Assembly (NCBI RefSeq): GCF_900114875.1
Contig: NZ_FPKW01000003.1
Coordinates: 186,001 to 250,000 of the forward strand
Direction: 5' to 3'
DNA: 64,000 bases
DNA from: Chryseobacterium limigenitum
GTDB taxonomy: Bacteria > Bacteroidota > Bacteroidia > Flavobacteriales > Weeksellaceae
Shown here piece after piece: positions 42,701-50,750 of the stretch; positions within the stretch are counted from its first letter, which is position 1, and the number at the start of each line of letters is the position of its first letter. The notes under the pieces are model-generated. The model searched no databases. It worked only from the letters and a program-made list of their open reading frames with translations, and was not told the origin of the DNA. The translations under genes were made by a program, and so were the position numbers.

Positions 42701-44054
42701 AGCCGGAGCAGAAGTCCAAAGACCATTGGCAACCGTGGTGATAGGTGGACTTTTGATTGCCACATTACTCACGCTTTTTGTACTTCCGCTGCTTTACGTA
42801 ACTATTGAAAAAGGATTTAAAATGAAAAATAATCGCAAAAATAGAATAACACCTGTTCTTATCATCTTTTTTGTATTGACAGGAAGTGTTATGAAATCTC
42901 AAACCAAAGTCACTTTAAATGAAGCTGTTGATATAGCTTTGAAAAATAATAGAGGCCTGAAAAGTGAAAAATTAAAATCAGAATATGCAAAAGCACTGAT
43001 CAAATCTTCTTCAGACATTCCTCAGACAGGAGTTTCTGCGGATTACGGACAGATTAACAGCGCGTATCGTGATATGAAATTCGGGATTTCCCAAAACATT
43101 GCATTTCCCACGGTTTACAAAAGACAGAAAAATCTGTACACTGAGGAATGGAAAAAAAGCGAACTCAATATTTCATTGAAAGAATATCAGCTGAAAAAAG
43201 GAGTAACCCTTACATTCTACAATATTCTGTATTGGCAGGAAAAGGAAAAAATTCTGAATGAATCGTTAGATTTTTATTCTCAATTTCTGGATAAGGCGAC
43301 TTTAAGATTAAAAAGCGGTGAAAGCAATATTCTGGAAAAAGCAACTGCTGCCAATCAAAAATCAGCTATTGAAATCCAGATTAAGCAGGTAAAACAGGAA
43401 CTCAGAACTTTGCAGCTGCAATTGCAATGGCTTGTTAATTCAGAAACAGAATTAATTCCCGAGGGAGAACCTATTTTTTCTCTTTCTCGTTTACAAACTG
43501 ATGTTTCCGGCAATCCTTCGTTAAAAATATTGGAACAGCAAAAAAATATTGCAGCACAGCAAACGGCTTGGGAAAAATCCAAATTACTGCCGGGTTTGCA
43601 ATTCGCCTATAATCTAAACAGTTTCCGTGGGATGGGTGCAGATGATAAAGTGTACAATGCTTCACCACAGTTTCATTCTTTTCAGCTGGGAGTTTCTGTT
43701 CCGATATTTTCGGGAAGCCAGAAAGCAAGAATTGAAGCTTCAAAAATTGCAGAATCGGTCAGTCAGAATGATTGGGAAAATGCGCAGTTTACATTAAATA
43801 ATCAGTATAAAAAACTATCAGAGATTCAGCAGAAAAATCTGGACATTGTTTCTCAGTACGAGAAATATGAACTGAAAAATGCCAATACCATTCTTGAAAC
43901 TGCCCAAAAACAGTTCATCAACGGAGAAATCAATTATCTGGAATTCGTAATGCTTGCCAATCAGGCAATCAGTATCAAAAATAATTATACAGATGCGGTT
44001 TGGAGTCTTAATGAAAGCATCATTGAACTGGAATATATTACTTTAAATCAATAA
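39705..44054 (+). CDS. Heavy-metal RND pump CusA/CzcA fused to TolC-like outer membrane domain
   Basis: 1449 residues. Residues 1-1035 form a CusA/CzcA-family RND proton/metal antiporter. The TM4 signature is DFGLIIDGAVIIVES, close to the DFG-x3-DGA-x3-VEN form associated with divalent cations (Co/Zn/Cd, HME1) rather than Cu/Ag, with the final Asn replaced by Ser. From residue 1040 an in-frame second protein begins with MKNNRKNRITPVLIIFF, a complete signal-peptide-like segment, followed by a CusC/TolC-type OEP domain (LNEAVDIALKNNRGLKSEK). Fusions of this length are known in Bacteroidota. There is no stop codon between the halves. The adaptor gene follows 3 bp downstream. Confidence 0.94.
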   Translation: MLTKIIEFSVKNKLIIILLVFGLIGVGTYQVTQLPIDAVPDITNNQVQVITTAPSFGATDIERLVTFPIEQANSNISGLKEIRSFSRFGLSLVTIVFDDDIDIYWARQQVAERLQQVQNQIPQDVGTPALGPISTGLGEIYQYVVRPQKGYESRYDITELRTLQDWIVRRQLLGVKGVAEVSSFGGKLKQYEISVNPDKLNAYGITITDVFDALKTNNQNTGGSYIEKGPTVLYIRSEGLVGSLDDIKNISISTKNNDVPLFIRDIADVRYGYATRFGAMTYNDNGEVSGAIVMMLKGENSSEVIKNVKTKIEQIQKTLPEGVVIEPFLDRTKMVNNAIGTVEKNLMEGALIVVFVLVLFLGNFRAGLLVASVIPLAMLFAICMMNLFGVSGNLMSLGALDFGLIIDGAVIIVESVMHQFTHNAKFRKALSVSKQEMDTIVIDSAGKMMNSAVFGQIIILIVYLPILTLQGIEGKMFKPMAQTVAFALLGAFLLSLTYIPMMSSIILSKKISHKMNFSDRLMAKAESIYRKTLLKVLRIPKTIFSIVIVLFILAVVVLSRMGGEFIPSLEEGDFAVDTRVLPGSNLKTTIESTQKAAHILKTRFPEVQKVVTKIGSGEVPTDPMPMDASDMMVILKDKSEWTSAKTFPELSGKMSKALEDVPGITVGFQYPVQMRFNELMTGARQDVVLKIFGEDLETLVKNANQLGKIINTVEGTQNLYIEPVSGLPQVIIQYNRPVIAQYHLSIGDINRIINTAFAGQSTGLIFEGEKRFDLVVRLNSNDRKNLEDVKNLLVPTPSGNQIPLSQLANIDIKDGPNQIQRENGQRRIVVGFNIKNRDVQGIVEELQAKVDKQLKLPPGYYVTYGGSFENLKNAKNRLMIAVPIALVLIFVLLFLAFNSVKESLLIYTAIPLSIIGGVFLLAARGMPFSISAGVGFIALFGVAVLNGIVLISEFNRLYKNGIKNIVRIVVDGGEARLRPVLMTAFVASLGFIPMAVSNGAGAEVQRPLATVVIGGLLIATLLTLFVLPLLYVTIEKGFKMKNNRKNRITPVLIIFFVLTGSVMKSQTKVTLNEAVDIALKNNRGLKSEKLKSEYAKALIKSSSDIPQTGVSADYGQINSAYRDMKFGISQNIAFPTVYKRQKNLYTEEWKKSELNISLKEYQLKKGVTLTFYNILYWQEKEKILNESLDFYSQFLDKATLRLKSGESNILEKATAANQKSAIEIQIKQVKQELRTLQLQLQWLVNSETELIPEGEPIFSLSRLQTDVSGNPSLKILEQQKNIAAQQTAWEKSKLLPGLQFAYNLNSFRGMGADDKVYNASPQFHSFQLGVSVPIFSGSQKARIEASKIAESVSQNDWENAQFTLNNQYKKLSEIQQKNLDIVSQYEKYELKNANTILETAQKQFINGEINYLEFVMLANQAISIKNNYTDAVWSLNESIIELEYITLNQ

Positions 44055-44057
44055 ATT

Positions 44058-45212
44058 ATGTTAAAATCAATTCAAAATAAATATTCGATTGTATTCATGC
44101 TTATCCTCTTTTTTACGGTTCAGTGCCATAAAAAAGGAGAAACTGTTACAAAGCCGGCTCCTCCAAAAGATGAAAGTATCGTTACGCTTACCGATGCTCA
44201 GCTTAAAAACACACCTATACAAACAATGTCACTTTCTGTGAAAAATATTTCTACGGTTCTTAAAATCAACGGAAAAATAGATGTTCCGCCACAGAATCTG
44301 GTTTCAGTAAGTGTTCCATTGGGAGGGTATCTGAAAAGTACTAACCTATTGCCGGGAATGCAGGTGAAGAAAGGGCAGGTGATTGCTGTTATCGAAAATC
44401 CTCAGTTTATCCAGCTTCAGCAGGATTATCTGATGGCAAAATCAAAGCTTCATTTTGCAGAACTGGACTATAACAGACAGAAAAAGCTGAACCAGAGTAA
44501 GGCAAGCAGTGATAAAGCAATGCAGCTGGCGCAGTCTGAGATGAACAACCAGAGAATTATGATGAATAGTCTGGCGGAACAGCTTCTGCTCGTTAATATC
44601 AATCCGGGAAGTCTGAGTTCGGGAAATATCAGAAAAAGTGTTCCGGTCTACAGCTCGATCAATGGTTTTGTGAGCAAGGTAAATGTGAATATAGGAAAGT
44701 TTGTAAATCCGTCTGATGTTTTATTCGAACTCATTAATCCTAATGATATTCATCTGAACCTTAAAGTATATGAAAAAGATCTCGAAATGCTGAAAATAGG
44801 ACAAAGATTTACAGCCTATACCAATGCGCATCCAGAGAAAAAATACGTTGGAGAAATTATTTTGATCAGCAAAGATATTAATGCGGACGGAACGGCAGAT
44901 GTGCATTGCCATTTTGAACAATATGACCAGAACCTTACTCCCGGAATGTATATGAATGCTGAGATCGAGACCGAGACATCATTTTCCAATGCACTTCCTG
45001 AAGAGAGTATCGTCAATTTTGAAGGTAACGATTATGTTTTTGTTCAGGAAAAAAAACAAACCTATAAACTGATTCCTGTAACGTTGGGAGAATCTGAAAA
45101 TGGTTTTGTCCAAATTAAAAATGTTGAGGTTTTTGAGAACAGAAAAATTGTGGTCAAAAATGCATACACACTTTTGATGAAGCTTAAAAATACAGCGAGT
45201 GAAGAGGAATAA
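44058..45212 (+). CDS. Heavy-metal RND periplasmic adaptor (CusB/CzcB-like), lipoprotein
   Basis: 384 residues. Signal peptide with lipobox TVQC (Cys23). The barrel-sandwich halves are SVSVPLGGYLKSTNLLPGMQ and VYSSINGFVSKVNVNIGKFV, separated by a helical hairpin (LQQDYLMAKSKLHFAELDYN). The beta barrel has INPNDIHLNLKVYEKDLEML. This is the membrane fusion protein for the fused CusA-TolC pump encoded 3 bp upstream. No CusB-type N-terminal Met cluster is seen. Confidence 0.93.
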   Translation: MLKSIQNKYSIVFMLILFFTVQCHKKGETVTKPAPPKDESIVTLTDAQLKNTPIQTMSLSVKNISTVLKINGKIDVPPQNLVSVSVPLGGYLKSTNLLPGMQVKKGQVIAVIENPQFIQLQQDYLMAKSKLHFAELDYNRQKKLNQSKASSDKAMQLAQSEMNNQRIMMNSLAEQLLLVNINPGSLSSGNIRKSVPVYSSINGFVSKVNVNIGKFVNPSDVLFELINPNDIHLNLKVYEKDLEMLKIGQRFTAYTNAHPEKKYVGEIILISKDINADGTADVHCHFEQYDQNLTPGMYMNAEIETETSFSNALPEESIVNFEGNDYVFVQEKKQTYKLIPVTLGESENGFVQIKNVEVFENRKIVVKNAYTLLMKLKNTASEEE

Positions 45213-45255
45213 TTCCAATTAAATAATAAAAAAAATAAATTCAAAACCTAAAATA

Positions 45256-45723
45256 ATGAATAAGTCAATTTTTAATCTAAAAAATATTTTAACTATACTG
45301 TTGTTACTGTTTATCGGCATTCAGTTTATTGATGTTAAAAAAAATATCAGCCAGAGCAGATCTGCTAATGCTATCGAAAATTATTATACAATACCTGTAA
45401 AAGTTCAAACCATTTTGAAAACAAGCTGCTACGACTGCCATTCCAACAATACTTCTTATCCTTGGTACAGTAATGTGCAGCCAGTAAAATGGTGGTTGGC
45501 TGATCATGTGGATTCTGGAAAAAGACATTTGAACTTTGATGAATTCAATACGTATAGCCGTGATAAAAAGCTTGAGAAACTCGATGAGATTATTGAAACG
45601 ATAAAAGAGGGCGAAATGCCGCTTACTTCTTACACAGCTATTCATCAGAAGGCAAAACTTTCGATGTCTGATCAATCTGAAATAGAAAAATGGGTAAATG
45701 AAACTAAGAGGGACGTTAAATAA
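45256..45723 (+). CDS. Haem-binding domain protein (CxxCH)
   Basis: 155 residues. An N-terminal membrane segment (about 9-25) anchors a periplasmic domain of the haem_bd type: TSCYDCHSNNTSYPWYSNVQ with Cys58, Cys61 and His62 as the c-type haem site, then PVKWWLADHVDSGKRHLNFDEF and EGEMPLTSYTAIH. Such domains take part in electron transfer, often beside metal-efflux or thioredoxin genes in this phylum. Encoded 43 bp after the adaptor gene. Confidence 0.9.
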   Translation: MNKSIFNLKNILTILLLLFIGIQFIDVKKNISQSRSANAIENYYTIPVKVQTILKTSCYDCHSNNTSYPWYSNVQPVKWWLADHVDSGKRHLNFDEFNTYSRDKKLEKLDEIIETIKEGEMPLTSYTAIHQKAKLSMSDQSEIEKWVNETKRDVK

Positions 45724-45737
45724 TTGATTGTCCATAA

Positions 45738-45774
45738 TTTAAAATCATTCTTAACGAAACATTTCATAATTTTG
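45738..45774 (+). promoter_or_regulatory. Promoter of the second 'TELYQLLKIP' gene
   Basis: TTTAAAATCATTCT (45738-45751), 15 nt, TAATTTTG (45767-45774), 4 nt, GTG. Element sequences and spacings equal those at 39101-39142, while the spacer bases differ, which argues for functional conservation. Confidence 0.65.
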
Positions 45775-45778
45775 ATTA

Positions 45779-46168
45779 GTGAAAAAGTTGATTTCCATAT
45801 TGTTGTTGTCATTGTATTTGGTTTCTACAACCGAACTGTATCAGCTTTTGAAAATCCCGCAACTTATTGAACATTATTGTGAACACAAAGCTTTAAATCC
45901 GGAAATGTCTCTTACGGCATTTTTGAAAACGCATTATGATCATCCTGTTAAAGACGGTGATTACGGCAAGGATCAAAGGTTGCCTTTTATTATTCATTCT
46001 GCACCTCTTGCATTGGTTTTTACGGTCAATCAGGGATTCAGTTTTGAAAACAGAAGCAATTTCTTTCAACAGGTAAAATCGCATAAAATACCGTGTTGCG
46101 ACGAAGACTTTTATTGTAAAGGATTTCTAAACTCCGTGTGGGAGCCGCCAAGATATGTATTTTCATAA
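45779..46168 (+). CDS. Small exported protein of unknown function (TELYQLLKIP family, copy 2)
   Basis: 129 residues from a GTG start, paralogous to the 39142 gene: VSTTELYQLLKIPQLIEHYC, THYDHPVKDGDYGKDQRLPF, and the C-terminal SVWEPPRYVFS. It differs by extra cysteines (HYCEH and PCCDEDFYC) and by lacking the terminal Cys. It lies between the haem-binding gene and the thioredoxin-ApbE group. Function unknown; extracytoplasmic and perhaps metal- or thiol-active (inference). Confidence 0.75.
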   Translation: MKKLISILLLSLYLVSTTELYQLLKIPQLIEHYCEHKALNPEMSLTAFLKTHYDHPVKDGDYGKDQRLPFIIHSAPLALVFTVNQGFSFENRSNFFQQVKSHKIPCCDEDFYCKGFLNSVWEPPRYVFS

Positions 46169-46181
46169 TTCATTTTAATTA

Positions 46182-46203
46182 TTTGGCTTAAACGTAAGCC
46201 AAA
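46182..46203. repeat. Perfect 9-bp hairpin between copy 2 and the thioredoxin gene
   Basis: TTTGGCTTA / TAAGCCAAA (46182-46190 and 46195-46203) with a 4-nt AACG loop. No U tract follows, so it is more likely an RNA-processing or partial-termination structure than a classical terminator. The next gene starts 46 bp later. Confidence 0.5.
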
Positions 46204-46248
46204 CCTATCGTCTATTCTTACAAACAAAATCATTATAAATTCTAAGTA

Positions 46249-46695
46249 ATGAAAACAATAATTTCAGCCTTATTAATGGTTGTATTTGCTGTAGGTTTCC
46301 ACGCACAAAACAGGTTGGAAACTGCCAAAAAAACAGCTACAGAAAATAAAGAACTTATTTTACTCAATTTTTCCGGTTCAGACTGGTGCATTCCGTGCAT
46401 TAAGCTTCATAAAAATATTATCGAAACAGAAGATTTCAAAAAGTTGGAAACAGAAAATGTGATCGTCTACATCAATGCAGATTTTCCAAGAAACAAGAAG
46501 AACCAGCTTTCTCCCGAACTGAAAAAGGAAAATGCTTCACTTGCGGATCACTACAATTCAAAAGGACTGTTTCCTTACACCCTTTTATTGAATTCCGAAG
46601 GAAAAGTGCTGAAAAGCTGGGAAGGCCTTCCTTCTGAAAATGCTTTGGCTTTCAGCAAAGAGATCAGAAGTATCAAAGAAAATCAAAAACAGTAG
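46249..46695 (+). CDS. Exported thioredoxin-family protein
   Basis: 148 residues. Signal peptide 1-20 (FAVGFHAQ end), then a thioredoxin-like domain with FSGSDWCIPCIKLHK (Cys47, Cys50), INADFPRNKKNQLS and a cis-proline region GLFPYTLLLNSEGK. Similar thioredoxins stand at the head of ApbE-DUF4266-DUF3570 loci, where they are thought to support periplasmic electron or thiol transfer. It is 6 bp before apbE. Confidence 0.92.
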   Translation: MKTIISALLMVVFAVGFHAQNRLETAKKTATENKELILLNFSGSDWCIPCIKLHKNIIETEDFKKLETENVIVYINADFPRNKKNQLSPELKKENASLADHYNSKGLFPYTLLLNSEGKVLKSWEGLPSENALAFSKEIRSIKENQKQ

Positions 46696-46701
46696 AGAGT
46701 T

Positions 46702-47628
46702 ATGCTAAGAGAATTCAAGAGACCTCAGAAATTAATGGGGAATGCTTTTGAAATCACGGTTGTTGATCATGATGAAAAGATGGCACATCAACATATTGAC
46801 GCTGCCATCGATGAAATCCGGAGAATTGAAAAACTGCTAACGACCTTCAGTGAAGAAAGCCACACCTGTCTTATTAATCAAAATGCAGGAATACAGCCTG
46901 TGAAAGTTGATTGGGAAGTTTTTAATCTCATTGAAAGAAGTCTTAGAATCAGCAGCATAACAGACGGATATTTTGATATTTCTTATGGTGGAATTGATAA
47001 AAGTTTCTGGAATTTTGATCGTGAAATGAAACAGCTTCCTGATCCTGAATTGATTAAAGAACATTTGAAGCTGGTCAATTATCAGAATATTCTGCTGAAT
47101 CGCGAAAACCAGACTGTCTTTCTGAAAGAAAAAGGAATGAGGATCGGTTTCGGAGGAATAGGAAAAGGGTATGCTGCGGAAATGGCAAAAATGCTTCTTC
47201 AAAAAAGAGGGGTTGTTTCGGGAATTGTAAATGCGTCCGGTGATCTGGCGACTTGGGGCAGTCAGGCAGACGGAAAACCTTGGACTGTCGGAATTGCCGA
47301 TCCTGATAATGCAAAACAGCCATTTTCGTATATGAATATCACAGATATGGCCATCGCAACTTCCGGAAATTATGAAAAATTTGTCGTCATAGACGGTAAA
47401 AAATATTCTCATACCATTAACCCGAAAACCGGAATGCCGGTTTCGGGTGTAAAAAGTGTTACCATTTTTTGTCCGAACGCAGAAATTGCCGATGCAATGG
47501 CAACTCCAGTAAGCATTATGGGAATTGATTCTGCCCTCAATATGGTGAATCAGATCAATCATCTGGAATGCATCATTATCGATGATCAGGACAAAATTTA
47601 TTCATCTCAAAACATTAATTTAAAATGA
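46702..47628 (+). CDS. apbE: FAD:protein FMN transferase (ApbE family)
   Basis: 308 residues. ApbE attaches FMN from FAD to a Ser/Thr of target proteins. Conserved blocks: EKLLTTFSEESHTCLINQNA, GYFDISYGGI, the flavin-binding GFGGIGKGYAAEMAKMLLQK, VNASGDLATWG, and the metal-binding YSHTINPKTGMPV followed by AEIADAMATPVSIMG. No N-terminal signal peptide or lipobox is evident, unlike many periplasmic ApbE proteins, so its compartment is uncertain. It is followed by DUF4266 and DUF3570 genes. Confidence 0.93.
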   Translation: MLREFKRPQKLMGNAFEITVVDHDEKMAHQHIDAAIDEIRRIEKLLTTFSEESHTCLINQNAGIQPVKVDWEVFNLIERSLRISSITDGYFDISYGGIDKSFWNFDREMKQLPDPELIKEHLKLVNYQNILLNRENQTVFLKEKGMRIGFGGIGKGYAAEMAKMLLQKRGVVSGIVNASGDLATWGSQADGKPWTVGIADPDNAKQPFSYMNITDMAIATSGNYEKFVVIDGKKYSHTINPKTGMPVSGVKSVTIFCPNAEIADAMATPVSIMGIDSALNMVNQINHLECIIIDDQDKIYSSQNINLK

Positions 47629-47735
47629 AAATATTTATGTCGTTCTGAACGAAATATAATGCCGTAAAGGATTTCAATTCGTAGCTAAGATCTTACCTCA
47701 GAAAGACAAAATAATTTCCTAAAAAACAAATCAAA

Positions 47736-47963
47736 ATGAAAAATTTCATAAAAATAACAGCAGCAATTTGCCTGCTCATCACAATTGTTTCAATGCAATC
47801 CTGTACCACCGTAAAAGAATACGAAAAAAACAAACTTAACGATGCCGAAATGGTTCTTGGAAACAGAACAGTCGAAAAAACCGAACTCAGTTTTCAATCT
47901 TATCGTGAAGGATCGTCTGGAGCCAATGCCGGAAAAGTTGGCGGAGGTTGCGGATGTAATTAA
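47736..47963 (+). CDS. DUF4266 small lipoprotein
   Basis: 75 residues. The lipobox MQSC puts the lipidated cysteine at 23. The mature part is only about 50 residues: TTVKEYEKNKLNDAEMVLGN, then SYREGSSGANAGK and the terminal GGGCGCN. DUF4266 genes usually sit between apbE and DUF3570, as here. The EGSSGAN stretch resembles the ApbE flavinylation consensus (DGxSGAT), but with Asn where the accepting Thr would be; the link is speculative. Confidence 0.9.
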   Translation: MKNFIKITAAICLLITIVSMQSCTTVKEYEKNKLNDAEMVLGNRTVEKTELSFQSYREGSSGANAGKVGGGCGCN

Positions 47964-47999
47964 AAGAAGAGTAATTGTAAAATTTAATTGTGATTTAAA

Positions 48000-49190
48000 A
48001 TGAAAAAATTGATAATAAGTATCGTTGCTCTTTTCGGAATTTTCAATGCAAAAGCGCAGGAAAATACAAGCAGCGAGCCGAAAAAACTGACTTTTGATGA
48101 AGCCAATCTGGTTTCCAGCTATTACAAACAGGATGGGAACAATTCGGCAGTCACAGGAGGAATCGGTACAGAGAAACTTACAGACATTTCCAATACCATT
48201 GATGTAACGATGGTAAAATATGATAAAAAAGACAGAAAGAATAAATTCAATTTTAGTGTTGGGATTGACCATTATACATCGGCATCTTCCGATATGATCG
48301 ACCTGAAAGCCAATTCATCCGCCTCTCACGCCGACAATAGAATTTATCCTGCATTAAGCTGGAGCCGTGAAAACGAAAGCAAAGGAACAACTTTGATGGC
48401 AGGAGTTTCATTCTCGACAGAATTCGATTATCAGTCTTATGGCGCAAACATTGGCTTTTCCCAAAAAACAGCCAACAGAATGGGAGAATTTACGGCAAAG
48501 TTCCAGGCTTATCTGGATCAGGTAAAACTGATTGCCCCCATTGAACTGCGAACCAATGGAAGTATAGGAAATGGTGAACATGATAACTATGGAACCAGCG
48601 GAAGAAACACTTTTGCCCTTTCGTTATCGTATTCTCAGATCATCAATAAGAATTTCCAAATTGAATTGTTGGCAGACGGAGTTCAGCAGACGGGATATTT
48701 AAGTTTACCTTTCCATAGAGTTTATTTTACGGATAATTCTGTTCATCAGGAAGCTTTACCGGATAAAAGATTTAAAATTCCATTGGGAGTGAGAGCTAAT
48801 TATTTCTTGGGTGATAAAATTATTCTGAGAACCTATTATAGATTTTATACAGATGACTGGGGATTAAAGTCAAATACACTCAGTATTGAAACCCCGGTGA
48901 AGATTTCACCTTTTATTTCTGTAAGTCCTTTCTATAGATATTATTCGCAGACGGGGACTAAATATTTTGCACCATATCAGGAACATACTGCTTTTGATGA
49001 TTATTATACAAGCAACTATGATCTTTCAACATTTAACAGCAACTTTTATGGGGCAGGGATACGTTTCAATCCTAAAAATGGATTATTTGGAATAGAACGT
49101 CTTAATATGCTGGAGATTCGATATGGTCATTACACAAAATCTATCGGGATGAAATCTGATATTATTTCACTAAATTTAAGATTTAAATGA
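48000..49190 (+). CDS. DUF3570 outer membrane beta-barrel-like protein
   Basis: 396 residues. Signal peptide 1-19 (FNAKAQ end), then alternating amphipathic strands (FNFSVGIDHYTSASSDMIDL, TTLMAGVSFSTEFDYQSYGA) ending SDIISLNLRFK, an outer-membrane-protein-like C-terminus with aromatic/basic end. DUF3570 follows DUF4266 and ApbE in many genomes; the group is proposed to work in extracytoplasmic electron transfer. The region EANLVSSYYKQDGNNSAVTG at the N-terminus is conserved in the family. Confidence 0.9.
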   Translation: MKKLIISIVALFGIFNAKAQENTSSEPKKLTFDEANLVSSYYKQDGNNSAVTGGIGTEKLTDISNTIDVTMVKYDKKDRKNKFNFSVGIDHYTSASSDMIDLKANSSASHADNRIYPALSWSRENESKGTTLMAGVSFSTEFDYQSYGANIGFSQKTANRMGEFTAKFQAYLDQVKLIAPIELRTNGSIGNGEHDNYGTSGRNTFALSLSYSQIINKNFQIELLADGVQQTGYLSLPFHRVYFTDNSVHQEALPDKRFKIPLGVRANYFLGDKIILRTYYRFYTDDWGLKSNTLSIETPVKISPFISVSPFYRYYSQTGTKYFAPYQEHTAFDDYYTSNYDLSTFNSNFYGAGIRFNPKNGLFGIERLNMLEIRYGHYTKSIGMKSDIISLNLRFK

Positions 49191-49196
49191 TAGAAT

Positions 49197-49970
49197 ATGA
49201 GATTGTTAACCATGATCCTAATCACTTTAACCTGTTCAAACATTTGTTTTGGGCAGGTTACTTATGATTCAGTTACACTAAAAGATTCAAATTTGGGAAG
49301 ATATAATGACAAAGTATATCAACCCAGTTATAAGAAACTCATTATACCTACCATTTTTATCGGATATGGGGTTTTAAGTTTGAGTTCTGATGCACTGAAA
49401 AATCTCAACAGATCTACCCAATATGAAATTGGAGAACATCAGCCAAAACATATTAAATTAGATAATTACACGCAATATTTACCCGTAGTTATGGTGTATG
49501 GATATAATCTTGCAGGAATCAGAGGAAAGCATAACCTAAAAGAGAGAACCATTATTTATAGTACTTCTCAGCTTATTTCCGCTGCTTTCGTTTTACCTTT
49601 AAAACATTTGGTAAAAGAAGAACGCCCTGATGGATCTAACAATCTTTCTTTCCCTTCCGGTCATACTGCAGCGGCTTTTTCTTCTGCACAGTTTCTATTC
49701 AGGGAATATAAAGATGAAAATTTTTGGCTGGCACTTACAGGCTATCCGATTGCTGTTTTTACAGGGATTTACAGAACATTAAACGATAAACACTGGGTAG
49801 GAGATGTAGTGGCTGGTGCGGGGTTCGGTATTTTAAGTACCGAATTGGCTTATTGGTTATTTCCCACTGTCAATAAGCTGTTTAATAAAAAGGAATCAAA
49901 AAATATCACATTCATATATCCTGTCCTTGAACCTAAAAATTTGGGAGCAGGACTTGTTTTAAACTTTTAA
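49197..49970 (+). CDS. PAP2 family phosphatase, exported
   Basis: 257 residues. Signal peptide (ICFGQ end), then a PAP2/acid phosphatase domain with the three catalytic motifs KHLVKEERPDG, FPSGHTA and RTLNDKHWVGDVVAG. Phosphatases of this type act on lipid phosphates at the membrane. It starts 6 bp after the DUF3570 gene and ends 1 bp before the VIT1 gene, so it is part of the same transcript. Confidence 0.92.
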   Translation: MRLLTMILITLTCSNICFGQVTYDSVTLKDSNLGRYNDKVYQPSYKKLIIPTIFIGYGVLSLSSDALKNLNRSTQYEIGEHQPKHIKLDNYTQYLPVVMVYGYNLAGIRGKHNLKERTIIYSTSQLISAAFVLPLKHLVKEERPDGSNNLSFPSGHTAAAFSSAQFLFREYKDENFWLALTGYPIAVFTGIYRTLNDKHWVGDVVAGAGFGILSTELAYWLFPTVNKLFNKKESKNITFIYPVLEPKNLGAGLVLNF

Positions 49971-49971
49971 T

Positions 49972-50667
49972 ATGCATCATCAATTAGAAAAACATTATGT
50001 AAATAGAATAGGCTGGCTTCGTGCAGCCGTTTTAGGAGCAAACGACGGTTTGTTGTCTACTACAAGTATTGTAATTGGCGTTGCAGCAGCACAGCCGGAT
50101 CGCAATACGATTGTGCTGGCAGCCTTGGCAGGAATGATTGCCGGAGCAATGTCTATGGCTGCCGGTGAGTATGTTTCGGTGAGTTCACAAGAAGATACTG
50201 AAAAAGCAGATCTACTGCGGGAGAAGCGAGAGCTTGAAGAAATGCCTGAAGTAGAATTGATGGAATTAGCTAAAATCTATGAGAGGAGAGGCGTAAGTAA
50301 AGAGACTGCCTTACAGGTCGCAACCGAGCTTACGGAACACGATGCATTAGCAGCTCACGCACATGATGAACTGGGTATTAATGAAATTACCCAGGCAAAG
50401 CCGTTACTTGCAGCTGTTGCATCATTTGGATCATTCGCATTGGGTGCCTTACTGCCTTTTATGGTTTCTTTTTTAGCACCTATTAAGGAAATGGTATACT
50501 TCCAATATGGATTCTCTATTATTTTTCTAATGATTTTGGGAGCAATTTCTGCAAAAACAGGAGGTTCTCATATTGGAATTGCTATGCTGAGAATTTGTTT
50601 TTGGGGAACGGTCGCCATGGGAATAACTGCTTTAGTGGGACATTTCTTTGGAGTGAGTGTCAATTAA
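49972..50667 (+). CDS. VIT1/CCC1-type iron/manganese transporter
   Basis: 231 residues. The N-terminal helix GWLRAAVLGANDGLLSTTSI and GMIAGAMSMAAGEYVSVSSQ match VIT1/CCC1 transporters. A Glu-rich cytoplasmic segment (KRELEEMPEVELMELAKIY and LTEHDALAAHAHDEL) is the predicted metal-binding domain, followed by three membrane helices. It would export Fe2+/Mn2+ from the cytoplasm. Last gene before a strong terminator. Confidence 0.93.
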   Translation: MHHQLEKHYVNRIGWLRAAVLGANDGLLSTTSIVIGVAAAQPDRNTIVLAALAGMIAGAMSMAAGEYVSVSSQEDTEKADLLREKRELEEMPEVELMELAKIYERRGVSKETALQVATELTEHDALAAHAHDELGINEITQAKPLLAAVASFGSFALGALLPFMVSFLAPIKEMVYFQYGFSIIFLMILGAISAKTGGSHIGIAMLRICFWGTVAMGITALVGHFFGVSVN

Positions 50668-50750
50668 AATATCATTACAGAGTATAGATTTATATCATAT
50701 GGATTATACAGACTCTATTATAATGATTTGATCTTGGGTAGCTATATTAA

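Noticed and set aside
46837-47562. 241-codon antisense ORF inside apbE
   Set aside because: It lies wholly within a well-supported ApbE gene and shows no recognisable domain; its composition is that of a reverse-strand shadow.
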